Below are positions 28,982 to 48,024 of a stretch of 64,000 nt of DNA, one piece after another. Source of the stretch: Amoebidium appalachense (taxonomy: Eukaryota; Ichthyosporea); the NCBI GenBank assembly GCA_963693365.1, contig CAVNZM010000008.1, positions 2,666,001 through 2,730,000 on the forward strand, in the 5' to 3' direction. Position 1 is the first letter of the stretch; every line of letters begins with the position of its first letter. The position numbers were made by a program, and so were the translations under genes. Under the pieces are notes generated by a model. The model was not told where the DNA came from. It saw only the letters and a program-made list of their open reading frames with translations, and ran no database searches.

Positions 28982-29400
28982 ATGGTGACTACGCACAGTA
29001 TAGTATTAGCAGCCCAAGCCATAGACTTGCTTGAACACGGGCGAAAAAACTCAGCCAAAACCAAGGCCGTAAGTTTCAGTTTGTTTCACGTGGATGGTCA
29101 TTGACCTCATCTGCCCCTCAGGGTGGTTCGCGAATGCAAGGAATCGCGGATCCGATCGATGCATCGCGTCCAACTACCGCATGGGCACACCGAACCGGTT
29201 TAGTTCTCGCGCTTTCAACTCTTTTTGCGGTTTGTTTTTACACTGATTGTTGAACCAGGTTAATTCCGTGACGCCTACGCGTGCATGAAGTTGTGTGTCT
29301 GCAGCGAGTGTGGTCGTGGGGAAGTTCTCATGGTGTTTCACGCTTCTGGATCTCCCCCCCTCCCCCCCCCCCCCCTCCCCGCCCCCCAGCGCATTTTCTC

Positions 29401-29466
<66 letters not shown>

Positions 29467-29497
29467 CCTCCCTCCCTCCCTCCCTCCCTCCCTCTCT

Positions 29498-29528
<31 letters not shown>

Positions 29529-29985
29529 AGTCCTTGTCTAGCATCGGTTGCTCCACCTGTTTCATGGTTTACCTTACATAGGTTATCCACCCTAGAGAGT
29601 GACAGAGCTGAAGCTGCTTCAGATGATATTGCTGCCAGCAGAGACACGCATTTGCCGCCATTTTGCAATTACCAATACCGTCATACAATGGGCAGAGCTC
29701 ATGGGCAGCTGCTTTTCAACGCGCCCCAGCCACAGACACCCAATTATATTGTCGAAGTTTTTAAGGCTCCGGACGGCGTCTTTTATAATATGTTTGTATG
29801 TGTGCGCTTGGGCAAGTGTTTAGTAGCAGCAGAGTCAACGTTTCAAATTCGAAAAAGGACAGGCGTAGAAAGTACCAACTACGGATTTAGTTGGTCGGGT
29901 AGATGTAACACTTTACATGTATTCGATCGTGAGTACACCAGCACCCAATTGCAAGGGCCATACTTCGAATTAAAAAGAAAAGCCC
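28982..29985 (+). CDS. possible short hypothetical gene, structure unresolved
   Basis: An ATG at 28982 opens 29 codons (MVTTHSIVLAAQAIDLLEHG...) ending exactly at a strong GTAAGT donor (29069). After a (CT)n/poly-C intron, an AG at 29581-29582 precedes about 400 bases open in one frame that read like protein (for example TPNYIVEVFKAPDGVFYNMF). The phases do not match with that acceptor, and joining there in phase 0 gives a stop after a few codons. I recognise no family. Either an exon is missing, the frame is wrong, or this is not a gene. Confidence 0.25.
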
Positions 29986-32014
29986 CCCCCCCCCCCCCCC
30001 CCCCCCCATAGGAGACGCCCCCCCCCTCCCCCCCCCCCCCTCCCCCCGCCCCCCGCATCCCCTTTGGCCTCCCCCCCCCTCCCCCCTCCCCCTCCACCCT
30101 GCCCCACACGCACACCGTGCTGGCACAGTGTCACGCACACACGCATGTGTACACACGCGCGCGCGCGCACACACACACACACACACTGACACACTCACAC
30201 GCGCACGCACACACACACGTACACACTCACCGTGGCACACTCACACTCGCTGACACGCGACGCGCGCACACACACACACGATGTGACACGTGCACCGTAA
30301 CACCAAGGCCTCCTTATCTTCCTGCGTAACATGAACTGACGGAAGTTAAGGAGCACTGCTTGCGTAACACCCAAGGCCTCCCATAAGTAAGGATTCCTTG
30401 GTAATACCCCCCTGCAAGTCGAAAGGCCTCCGGAAGATACATTAGGAGGCCTTGCAATTGCTGGCACGTACTGACTGTGCCTGGGCTGCTATGAACTTGC
30501 CGTTCGCCTCACACCCATCTATTTTTCCTTACACTCTCGCGACCGCGTGCATGCTTTCTCTCGCGGCGGCTCTACGGTCCCGAGAGTCCAGTGTTCGCTG
30601 TGTGTGTAAGGAAAAATACGAGTCACCTCAGTAGGTGACAATTGCAAGTGTTGCAAGTACCGCGTTATGATTGCAAGACAGCCGTAGCGGTGTTTGCGCA
30701 ATCAAACCTGTGAGCCCAGCGGCCGTCGAGCCACTGCGACTCGACCTGGACATTTCGAGTCGACCCGAAATGACTACATTGATGACATCACCAAAGAAAA
30801 CACATACTCGGTGAACTACGGAAAGCACGGTGATTTTTCTCAGTCTAGGATTTCTTTTGTTCAGCTTAGGGATTTATTTGTATATTTGTTATAGCAGTGG
30901 CCCCACCCTCCCAACAGTCAAGTTCGTTGGTGAATTAGAAGGAAGTTGACTTATTCTTTTATTGCTGTGGTCTTAAGCGCCATCTGCCTACTCTCTCTCT
31001 CCCTCCCTCTTTTGAGTGGACCCGTCACCTTGTGTCCTGGAGGTAAGTTTTTTTGAACACTTGCAGCTTGTCCTTGTTTCCTTTCCAGTGAGAGGTGAGG
31101 GTACGTGGGAGACAGGGGGAGACTCTTTTTTGGCTCGCACGTGCATGCACACCCACCACATTATCACACACGCGCTTAGCGGTGGGTGGGTGGAGGACCA
31201 GCAACGAGAATTTTCCCATCTGGTCAAAGGCAGCATTCTTAGCTAGCTGGATTGTGCTTTTGAAACCTTATTGGTCCTTTCACTTGTCGTAGTGTTTCCT
31301 TCAGTCACATATGCACGGGATGCGCCGATTTTATACCTCTTCTGGCAAAAACATAAAGATTCATGCACTTAATCTCGGTGCTGCCACGTTGTTACATATA
31401 GATGGGCCTGCGAAAAGGTTTTGGACAAAAGCGTCAGCACCTAATTACGGAGAGTGTGTTTTATAGTGAGAATATGTACGTGATGCTGCGGTGCGCATGA
31501 GTTTGTACGGTCACGAAGCACATGCGTGGCCAACACGCACACACCCTCGCAGACGGACACACACATGAAACATCAACTGCCTACGATTCACATGTCATCC
31601 ATGTATGTTGTGTAGACACATAAGCTGGTATGCTCAGATCCCCATTAGCAGAAACGTGTGTTGGTGTTAGCCAAAGCCAATTAAAGCCGACTTAACTTGT
31701 ATGAGACTGTTTATGCACTATTACACATACGTTAGAGCAGCTAGTGGGAATAAAGGTGTAGGGAGGCAGGAATATTTCGCTGGAAAATCCAGAAGAAAAA
31801 TGTGTTATTTGTTGTAAAAGCAACTTGAGGTTTATTTGCACTGTGCCCATGCTGCATATCGACAATGGCCTAATGGGCGGGGAGAGGGCATCTCTCTTTA
31901 TCCGTTTGTAACATAACATCAGTTACTAAATACTGGAACTGTTCTTCCAGGTTACTTTTTCCTTTTCTTGGTGAACACCCAGGTCTACGTTTTTACCGTC
32001 ACACAGCTGTCACC
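29986..32014. other. intergenic region, no gene seen
   Basis: Starts with poly-C and (CA)n sequence to about 30290, then a stretch near 30300-30460 where the word AAGGCCTCC recurs at irregular spacing. The rest to the proteasome start is ordinary unique sequence without a supportable frame. Confidence 0.55.
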
Positions 32015-38419
<6,405 letters not shown>

Positions 38420-38722
38420 GGGGTTAAACAATTAAAGGCGTATGCTCGTAATTGAATTACTGTTGTCGTGTGGTGTGCACAACTCATTGGACATGTCGGC
38501 TTGCTTGTGTTTATGAGGTGTTCTGGAGATGAAGGTTGATTAGGGTTGCGTGCTGGCACACTGTGGCAAACGGTGCTGTAGCGGCAACAGAGCAAGCCGT
38601 AGCAATGGTTGTGCATTGAAAAACTCCTCCCTCAAGACTCCGACACACATGTGCACACGCACACGCACGCACACGCACACGCACACGCACACGCACACGC
38701 ACACGCACACGCACACGCACAC

Positions 38723-38758
<36 letters not shown>

Positions 38759-38949
38759 CACACACACACACAATACTACGCCACCACGAAGTCTTCCTTT
38801 GTCCATATGCATCGGAAGGCCTGACGGTGTGACCTTGGTAGAGGCTTCCAAAGTCAGGCTTGTCCAAACAATCGGAAGAAGTGTGGTGGCATTGTTTTTG
38901 AGACCCTGGCCTTTTTTTCTTTGGGGTACCCACGGGTGATGGTGGTGGT

Positions 38950-39002
<53 letters not shown>

Positions 39003-39850
39003 GAGCAGCACATGCATGTGTTATACTGAACTAAACTATATTTAATTGTGAACATCAGTTGGCACATGATTGCCAGACTCTGAGGCCAAGCTGTCCACGA
39101 CTCTGATATGATCATATCATAGAGCTCGAGGCACGTCATCATATCCATCGGCCATCGATGTTAATTCATTGCACGTACATTAATGCCCGTGCGCGGTGAT
39201 GGCATCGCCCAAAAATGGATGCTACATACCATGATTTTTGAGAGATAACAGCTACAGAACACCATACGTGGCATCTAAATTTGGCCCCGTAGTATTTGTA
39301 TGGCGCAGGAATCATTGTGAAATGCCTTGTTGTCTGGGACCTGGGGCCTTTCACGTGTTTTGCAATCACGGAGGGGAGGGAGGGAGGGGTTCGGGAAAGG
39401 AGCCACAATTGTGGGCGGGGGGGGGGGGGGGGGGGGGATTCAAATTTGAATGCGTCAAAGTACGAAGTACAAATGAACAACGGCAGAGTGCAAACCATAC
39501 ATAAAGAGTATGCATAATAAGTAGAGCCCATCCTCAGGAGGGGGCCACGTCATCCACAATCACAGTATCCGAGTTTCGACCCCATCGGGGGGGGACGGTG
39601 GGTGGGGCTGCAAAGTCAACCTATGAAGGTTGGGAAGAAGCTAACCTATATTTCAGTCACTTTCGGGTGCAGCGGTTCCGGCCCGTCTGCTTATTTGCCC
39701 AGGTAACGCCAGCGTCGCAAGTTGTATACTAAAGTCACACGCATTACTACTTCCATATGAAAATCCTGCTGTCTCTCAGACATATGTACAAAGTGCTGCA
39801 TAAGCTCATTCGTATATACAAAAAGATAATAGCTAAAACACAACAAAAAT
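38420..39850. other. intergenic region, no gene seen
   Basis: Between the proteasome stop codon and the end of the minus-strand glycosyltransferase. Holds a (CACACG)n array (about 38652-38723), a 51-base poly-G tract (38951-39001) and a dispersed-repeat copy (39439-39581). Confidence 0.7.
39439..39581 (-). repeat. dispersed repeat, copy 5 (truncated)
   Basis: TTTGAATGCGTCAAAGTACG after poly-G, ending near GAGTTTCGACC; it contains small deletions relative to copies 1 and 6. Confidence 0.88.
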
Positions 39851-40837
39851 TTATGCATGCTTGCTGAATGACCGCTTGCGCTGAGGCTGAGTAGCCATAA
39901 CAAGCGAAACCATATGAATGGCCAACAGGCTGCTTACACATGCGGCCAGGAGAGCAATGAACACGATCTCGACAGCATACTTGTGCCAGTAAAGGGCTGC
40001 AAGGTGGCGCAAATACTGAACCTGCGTCTTGAGCTTGAGCTTAGACTCGCCCTGTGTGCGCGACACAAATGTGAAGGGAACCTCTACGACTGTCATGTTC
40101 TCGCACTTGACCATCAACTCGAGCGCGATCTTGAACCCAAGAGGGTTTAGATCCTGGGCAGACTGAAGGGATTTCTTGTGAATAGCGAAGAAACCACTCA
40201 TAGGATCGCTCACGGAGACAAGAGGGAGAGCAAGCATGGTAGCCCCGTGGCTAATCACACGACGAGCCATGCCCCAGTCCTTGCTCACACCTCCCCCGGC
40301 AACATTACGTGAGCCGAGCGAGAAAGTAGCCGAACCATTGAAAATGGGCACCAGGAGGTCGGGGACAGTCTCGGGTGGATGTTGGAGGTCGGCGTCCATA
40401 ACGAGCATGACATCGTTAGAGGCACGGTCAAACCCAGCAAGAACGGCCGTGCTGAGACCTTTCTCGTTTTTGCGCACAACTATGCTGATGTCGTAGCCGA
40501 GATTCTCGTGAAGGTTTGTCACCGTTTCGACTGAACCGTCTTTGGAGTTGTCGTCCACGATTATCATCTCTGCCTCGATACCTGCCTTGCGGGTAGCAGC
40601 AAAAACACGCTCACACAGGGGGGCTATGTTGGGCTGCTCCTTGTATGTGGGCACAATAATAGACACCTTGCGAGTGATCTTCTCGTCGGGTGTAATAAGG
40701 GCGGCATCTGAGTTCGTGATGAAAGCTGTGGTGGTTGTGGTTGCTAAGTTTGCGGGGCCGGGTGAGTGCTGCTCGAGCCTGACTCCCGTAGTGAGAGCGC
40801 ACAGAGAGAGCACAGCGCAAAGGGTTTTGGAAAACAT
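39851..40837 (-). CDS. DPM1: dolichol-phosphate mannosyltransferase-like GT2 glycosyltransferase, intronless
   Basis: Single open frame of 328 residues. Predicted to transfer mannose from GDP-Man to dolichol phosphate, feeding N-glycan, GPI-anchor and O-mannose synthesis at the ER. A hydrophobic N-terminus (1-18) looks like a signal peptide or anchor. The GT-A fold carries SIIVPTYKEQPN (59-70), VDDNSKDG (94-101), DADLQHPPE (148-156, metal-binding DxD-like), SDPMSGFF (210-217) and QGESK (263-267). A C-terminal membrane segment (about 289-313) makes it resemble the membrane-anchored fungal and kinetoplastid Dpm1 form more than the soluble human one. An alternative is a bacterial-type polyprenyl-phosphate glycosyltransferase. 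Lack of introns contrasts with most neighbouring genes. Confidence 0.9.
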   Translation of the reverse strand: MFSKTLCAVLSLCALTTGVRLEQHSPGPANLATTTTTAFITNSDAALITPDEKITRKVSIIVPTYKEQPNIAPLCERVFAATRKAGIEAEMIIVDDNSKDGSVETVTNLHENLGYDISIVVRKNEKGLSTAVLAGFDRASNDVMLVMDADLQHPPETVPDLLVPIFNGSATFSLGSRNVAGGGVSKDWGMARRVISHGATMLALPLVSVSDPMSGFFAIHKKSLQSAQDLNPLGFKIALELMVKCENMTVVEVPFTFVSRTQGESKLKLKTQVQYLRHLAALYWHKYAVEIVFIALLAACVSSLLAIHMVSLVMATQPQRKRSFSKHA

Positions 40838-40939
40838 GGTGAGCGAACTTGTAATCAGCGGCCTGAAAAGAATAATGGCCTAAACGCTAAACCCGCAAGA
40901 AATCAAAACTGAAAACTGAAAACTGACTCGGAGTCGCCT

Positions 40940-41030
40940 CATGAATGTTTATATACTACCACGATCATGTCGATAGCCAATCAGATTGCGGAACATCTTG
41001 GCTGGCTTATACTGACCAATCAAATAAGCC
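40940..41030 (-). promoter_or_regulatory. TATA box and two CCAAT boxes upstream of the mannosyltransferase
   Basis: On the minus strand TATATAAA lies at about 40949-40956, some 115 bases before the start codon. CCAAT sequences (read on the plus strand) are at 40977-40981 and 41016-41020, just upstream. Spacing is typical of a Pol II core promoter with NF-Y sites. More CCAAT/ATTGG motifs follow near 41295, 41337 and 41360. Confidence 0.6.
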
Positions 41031-41487
41031 TGAAGCTCTTTCTTTTATGCATTTATTTTTTTTTGAATTAGGCTCGGCCCAGGCTACGTGTACGCAAATA
41101 GCAGGGAAATGTGCTATGAATAATTGATGCATTTTGTCTTTATTTTTTACAGTGGTATATGCTAAAGAGCTTTGTGCGCGCCTAACTCCTCCACTGATAG
41201 GCATGCGAAGCGTCGCCTTTCACGTGTTCAGGGGGCGGACCCGGGGAAAGTCAATCTCTTGGAATGAGACTCATTTACACTACTCTGTACCGTCGGCCAA
41301 TAACAATGCACTCCTTGGATCTTTTACTAGATTTGATTGGCTTAGAGGATAGCAAATCTATTGGCCATTTCAAAATCTAGGTTGCTTCATTCTGATTTGT
41401 TGTCACACCGAAGGGATTTCCCGATTGTTTTTTCCACAGTGATGCCTTTATCACTTTTCAGACAGTTCTCGAATATTATAACAGAGT

Positions 41488-41911
41488 GGAAGCTCGTGCA
41501 GGTTGTAACGGTTCAGGGTCAGGCCGTGAGCCTTAACGGGCCGCCAGGCCCGGTCCGAGGCCGCCAGGCCCGGGGCCCGGGGACCGGGGACTAGGGGGCC
41601 CTCCCACCCACGCGAGCCCGGTCCGGCCTGTGAGCGCCCAGGCCCGGCTCGGCCCGGCCCCGGCCCGCCTCGGCCCGCGGCCCGGGAGGGGGAGGTTAGC
41701 ATCCAGATGCTAACCCCCCCCTCCCGAGCCGGGCCGGGTCGTGTCCGGTCCGGACCGGACCTGGGCGCTTGCGGGCCGGACCGTCGCGTGGGTGGGGGGG
41801 CCCCATGGTCCCCGGTCCCCGGGGCCCGGGCCTAGCGGCCTCGGGCCAGGCCTGGCGGCCCGTTAAGGCCTACGGCCTGACCCTGAACCGTTACAACCTG
41901 CACGAGCTTCC
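41488..41911. repeat. GC-rich foldback element, ~205-bp inverted arms
   Basis: The outer 40 bases (beginning GGAAGCTCGTGCAGGTTG on the left) reappear as reverse complement at 41872-41911 with few differences. Similarity continues through a very GC-rich interior to a short centre at about 41695-41714 (GTTAGCATC / GATGCTAAC). Arms look about 90 percent identical by eye. No coding capacity; I see no clear target-site duplication. It could be a foldback transposon or MITE-like element, or a recent inverted duplication. Confidence 0.85.
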
Positions 41912-43019
41912 CAAGGCGCGAAACGATGCCCATTATAAATAATAAATAGGATGATCTAATATTGCAGATGCAAGCTTGTGTAGTTTGCACTCCGGGGGCG
42001 TTCGTTGAGTCTCTTGGGAGCTAGAATTCGAGTCGTCCTCTGGCATCCCGTCAGGCCGCGACTTCCAAGCTGTATGATATTGTCTTTTATACTGCATAGT
42101 ACACTGCCTATCCGTTCATGAATAACACTACTACTTTTAAGATAGTCACTGTGCGATCTTTATTTTCAATGCGTGTGACACGCGCATGCGCACACTTCAC
42201 ATTTAGAGGTACAGGTGCACATCTCAGTCATGGCATCCTTGACACCTGTATGACCAGCATGCGCATGCGGTCCACGTTTCCAACCATAGGAAGAATTTTC
42301 TTGAGTTACAGTTTTTGAAACTGTGGAAGCACTGCCCCTATCGGATGCCGGCACCTCGTCACAGCCTCACATGCACATCCAAAATGAGAAGCAGCACATC
42401 CCCACCCCCCCACCCCCCCTCCCCCCCCTCCCCCCCTCCTCCCCCCCCCTCCCTCCCTCCCACGCTCCCGGGCCCATCTTTGTTCAGGCCTTTTGATTGT
42501 CCCCTTTGCCGCTCTCTTTATAATTAGTGTCGCTTTGATGACAGGTGTGTGCGGTAAACCTGTTACAAACACCAATACAGTTCTCAAACTTTTACTTTGT
42601 TTTAGACACGTTTTTTTGGTTCATATTCTACAGAGTTTGTATTTGATAACACATCATTTTGTATGGGGAAAGGGGGAGGGGGGGGGGGAGAGGGGGAGGG
42701 GGGAAGGGGGAGAGGGGGGTGTTCAACTAAAGCTGCTGTATCAAGGCTTGTTGTTTTCTTCGTGCCAGTTCTTTTGAAACACGCGCAGGACGCAATTGCA
42801 CAGCATCGCCACACAGACATGCACAAATACATCATCATATGTGCGGGCACATGCACGCACGCACGCACGCACACAAATTCTCAATGACTATCTGGTATCA
42901 TGATGCACTTTCACCCCCTCTTTTTCTCTCTCTCTACACGCTGTGGCACGCACGTACGCACGCATGCACGCACGCAGACGCTTAAGCTTGCGTGCGCATG
43001 CACACACACAAACACACCC

Positions 43020-43025
<6 letters not shown>

Positions 43026-43080
<55 letters not shown>

Positions 43081-43157
43081 ACATCCACACACGCGCACAC
43101 ACACATGTACATCCATACACACAGGCCCCCCCTCCCCCCCCCCAGCACATGTAAAAT

Positions 43158-43212
<55 letters not shown>

Positions 43213-43240
43213 TACACACACTGTACACACACAAAAAAAA

Positions 43241-43271
<31 letters not shown>

Positions 43272-43373
43272 GAAAAAGAAAAAGAAAAAAGAAAGAAAGT
43301 TTTAAAAAAGACGAAAGAAAGAAAGTTTTAAAAAAGACGAAAGAAAGAAAGAAAAAACGAAAGAAAAGAAAGA

Positions 43374-43404
<31 letters not shown>

Positions 43405-43460
43405 CTTGAAGAAAGAAGAGAAAAAGAGAAAAAGAAAGAAAGAAAGTGAAACGTGAAGAA
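43026..43460. repeat. (CA)n, poly-A and GAAA-rich block
   Basis: Two CA arrays, a 28-base poly-A tract near 43233, then about 200 bp of GAAA/AAAG with a duplicated word (GAAAGTTTTAAAAAAGACGAAAG). Confidence 0.93.
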
Positions 43461-43640
43461 CAGAAGAGGAGAGGGGGGGGGGGGGGGGGGGGGGGAGGGG
43501 GGGGAGGCAAAAACGGAAAAAAAAAAGGGGGGGTAAACATGGGCTGTACAGACTAGCTGCCCACCACCGTTCCGTTCTTTCCACCTGCCGGCAGGATGAT
43601 TGCGCAAAACTCTTGTGGACTCGCGACCTCAGCGGCTATT

Positions 43641-43683
<43 letters not shown>

Positions 43684-45450
43684 CCCCACTCTCCAAAAAA
43701 AAAATGGAAAAGAAAAGAATCATGCACATCGTCACCCACGTGACCAACACCAATTTGAGCTCTGGCTCGGCTGCTTGACCACCGGGCCGGAACCACCGCC
43801 ACTCAAAACAATCCCCTTGCGAAGCCAGGTTAGTTCGGCCATTTGCAGAATTTTAAAGAATCGGTCACTCACAGTGAAATCACGGATAATGACGAAAAGG
43901 ACGACATGGTCCGTCAATTGAATCACATTTGAAATATTCCATGATCCGCCTCAAGCTCACCAATTCATTCAAGATATCTATGGCTGTAAGGATTATAATC
44001 CCTGAGCTTTGAGCTAAGAAACCTAAACACTCTACTTCAAGTTGCAGAACTTCATGAGGTCTCATAGTGTCAGCAATGTGTGACCCACTGCACTCCAATT
44101 GTAGGCTGCGAAGCCCCCCCCCCCCCCCCGGCCCCCTTTTCCCCCTTCCCCCTCCTGTCTACCCCCACCCCCCCGAGGCTGCCCCCCCCTCCCACCCCCC
44201 CCAAAAAAAAAAGGAGAAAGAAAGAAAACTTCGCTGACCCGGCCCAATCCCATAGCCTCTGCCTACTATGATCGTGAGCCCAGCTCCCCCCCCCACCCCC
44301 CACCCCACCCACCCCACCCAAAATCCCCCCCCCCACCCCCCCCCTCACATCACTTCTTTCTCTCTCTCTCTCCCCCCCCCCCCACCCCCTCCACCCCATT
44401 CCCTCCCTCCCCCTGCTCTACCCTCCCCCCCCCCCCCCCCCCCCCCCCCCCCACCGGCCGGATCCCCACCCCTCCGGGCCCCAAATTTGACTACCACTCA
44501 CCACCACGTGCCGGCGAAACTACACCACCACCACCACACATTGTTACACCTCCGGTGACACAAATGTCAACAAATCTTACCCCGACACCTTCACTCACAC
44601 ACACATGTCCACATGGACTCGCACGTGCCTCACGCACAACCATGGCATCAAGGTCATTGTTTTCATAAGGACAGTGGTGATTAATTTCCGGTATTCACCT
44701 CGGAGTCTCTCTTCCCTCATAGATCCATAGACCCGGTGATTATCATAATTGTTATTGCATGAAAGCTACTAGTACCCTGTAAACACAGTGTTCCCCCCTC
44801 CCCCCTCCCCCCCATCAAGCTGAGGCATCAACCCCTATTCTCATTATAATGATTTTGGTTTTCTTCCCCCCCCCCCCTCCCCCCGCCTTTACCCTCCCCT
44901 TTCCTACCCCCTCCCTCACTCAGCCCCACCACCCCTCACCCCCTCCCCTCCCCCTCCCCCCAAAATAAGTGACATGAGAATTAGAACTCAGTGATCACTG
45001 AGATTTCCAAAACGAGTCACAGGAGAATCTCTAGCACACTACCCCCCTTCCCCCCTCCCTTCCCCCCTCCTAACTACCACCACCACCACCAAACACACAC
45101 ACACACACACACACGCGCGCACACCCGAAAGCGAGAGAAAGATTGAAAGGGGGAGGGGGGGAAGGGGGAGTGAAGGAGCCTGTTGGGGGGGGGGGGGGGG
45201 GGGGGGAGGGGAGGGGGAGGGGGGAGACAGAGAGAGAGGCGGGAAGGGGAAGAGGGAGGGAGGGTTAGAGAGAGAGAGAGAGAGAAGAAGAGAGAGAGAA
45301 CGGAAGATCTTCACGAGGAAACAAGAAAAAGAAGCAAAACGAAAAGGACGAAAAGCTGAGAAAACGTGAAGGATTTGATTGAAGAGCCTTAAAACCTTCA
45401 AAGAAAGGCCACCACATCCACTGTCACTGCAGTTGGCCCATATTAAGAAT

Positions 45451-45482
<32 letters not shown>

Positions 45483-45522
45483 CCCCCCTCCCCCCCCCCC
45501 CCCCCCCCCCGGTATGTTTGCC

Positions 45523-45562
<40 letters not shown>

Positions 45563-45834
45563 ACCATAGCCCGTGCAGGTCTCCGTACAATCTAATAGTG
45601 GTATAATGCACACCTACCAGATTAAAAATGCTCAAATTGTCGACATGTTGACTCCCCCCTCCCCCCCCCCCCCCCCCCCCCAAGTTTCCCCTATAATACC
45701 CGAATCCTAGTTCCCTCTCTTTCCCAGGCCAGGTGTCACAATTTAGTCATTCTACCCAGATGGAGCATGCCATGCATCCCCTAATTAGCTCACACACACA
45801 CACACCATACACACACACTCACATGCACACACAC

Positions 45835-46025
<191 letters not shown>

Positions 46026-47072
46026 GTTCCAGCAGACAGTGCATTGTCTGACCGCAGGATGCGTGTGTGCCTGTGCCTGAAATTTATCACGTTTAATGGG
46101 TTAACTTCATTGTGTGATTCGATGTTTATAAAACGGAAACGGATAATATACGGTGACAGTTGGTTGGATATCTCGGCACTATATCAAAATGCTGGGGTAC
46201 GCTAAATTGGACAATTTACTGGCAACACAGCCTTGCGGTGACATCTGGCGGGATAATCATGATTCGGGATAATCATAATTTCATTATTTATTTCAAAACA
46301 GCCTTAAGGTGACATCTTCTGGAGGAATATCTTTTACGAAGATAGTTTCTTTAGGATAGTCAGAGCCTGCTACTTCCCTGTGTGTTTTGCGTCTGCGGTA
46401 GTTCTTGTACGGCAGAACGTTTCTTAGTGCCAAACTCCACTGATGACTGAGAAAAACAGTGTGCTGGGATCATATAGAATTCAAAATTGGTGCTTTTACC
46501 ACCCTTTTTTATGATCTAATAATAATACTAATAAATATTAGTACAGTGGTAATGTGTGCGTGCATGTGCCTGTGCCTGCGCCTGTGTAAGTGCGCCCGTG
46601 AGAGCGCATGTGTGTGCGTGTGTTTGCAAAGGTCATACATGCGGGCCAAAGCCAGCGAAAAAAGTCTAAGAGACTACGATAATTTTACAGAATTTCCAGC
46701 ATTTATCTAATAATTCCAGCGTATTTTAATAACTGCACAGAGAGGCAATAAATCTATGTGCCGGAACAACGGCAAAATCCATCGGAAATCCACCGACTAT
46801 CTCCGCCGCAGCAACTTCGTTGTATGGTGGGGGCTGAAAGTATTGTAGGCCGACATTGGTCATCATGGCATACGTGTGTTGATGCTGTGGATGGGAGAGG
46901 GTTGGTGAGCGGATATATATATATGGAAAGAAACGTGTGTGTGCATGATTGTGCACGTATGTATGTTGTGTCATGCTCACTCAATTGATTTCTGTGCGTT
47001 TTCTTGTGAATAACAACAAATCGGAAAGTGTGCACGCATCAATCTGGCCACCACACGCATTGTTGTGCCGGT

Positions 47073-47214
47073 GTGCAGTGTGTCGTGTGGTGTGTAAGCG
47101 CCTATGCAAACAAATGTAGGAATGGTGCCATTGCACGGCCCACGTGCAGTGTGTCGTGTGATGTGTAAGCGCTTGAAAAATTGAGTGCAAGAATGATGCT
47201 TGTGCCACATGACC
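47073..47214. repeat. 71-bp tandem duplication
   Basis: GTGCAGTGTGTCGTGTG followed by G/A-TGTGTAAGCGC starts at 47073 and again at 47144. The second copy is diverged in its distal half (AGGAATGGTGCC versus AAGAATGATGCT). Confidence 0.7.
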
Positions 47215-48024
47215 CTGTGCGTGAAAAGTAGTAATAAGGGCATTCCGGTGTAAAATTGTGTGTGGCGTGTGTCTGGCGTATATTTGGGGTGTGTATATTG
47301 ATGCAAGCTGTCTAGTTTCTATGTCTCTGACAAAGAGCAGTTCTAAATTATTTTTATCCTCCTTATCAATTGCACTTAGGCTCATACAAATATGAAGCTG
47401 ATAGAGATTCTACAGCTTTGATAGACCAGTAAAATAAGCACCAAAAAAACTATCAATAGGCCAGTAACGAACACCAACAAGATCAACACGTGCCATATCT
47501 TTCCAATAAACTATCGTCAGTGCAAAAGGTCAGGCATTAAGAGCAGTACTTACCAAAATTTAGTTTGCCAGTAAATTGTCAAAAAGGTATGTTCGATTGA
47601 CCTATGTGTGTACTGGTGCTAGTGTGAGTGCAGTGTTACAGTATGTAGATTTGAAAAGGACGTGCATGACATGAGTGTTGCAGAGATGTATGTGTTGTAA
47701 AGCGTAATTAAGAAGACCAACAAGCTCAGGGCAAAACATATGTGTGCCCGTGTGTGTGTGTGTGTGTGTGCCCGCATCCATGTGTTTGTGTGTGTTTCAA
47801 CGGTGTGCATGTCTGTGTGTGTGTGTGCGTGTGTGTGTGTGTCTGTCTGTCTCACGGTGCGTGTGCACACACGTGTGTCTGCATCTGCATGTATGTATGG
47901 TACACACGCGCGAACACACGTGTATCACGGTGTGAGCCCGCACTTGTGTATGTGTATGCGCCTGCACGCGTGTATGTGTTTATGACATATGTACCCACCT
48001 CCCATAAATCACGAGTCGTCCCCC

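Noticed and set aside
41451-41702. 83-residue Gly/Pro/Arg-rich frame
   Set aside because: Falls in the GC-rich arm of the foldback element; low-complexity translation.
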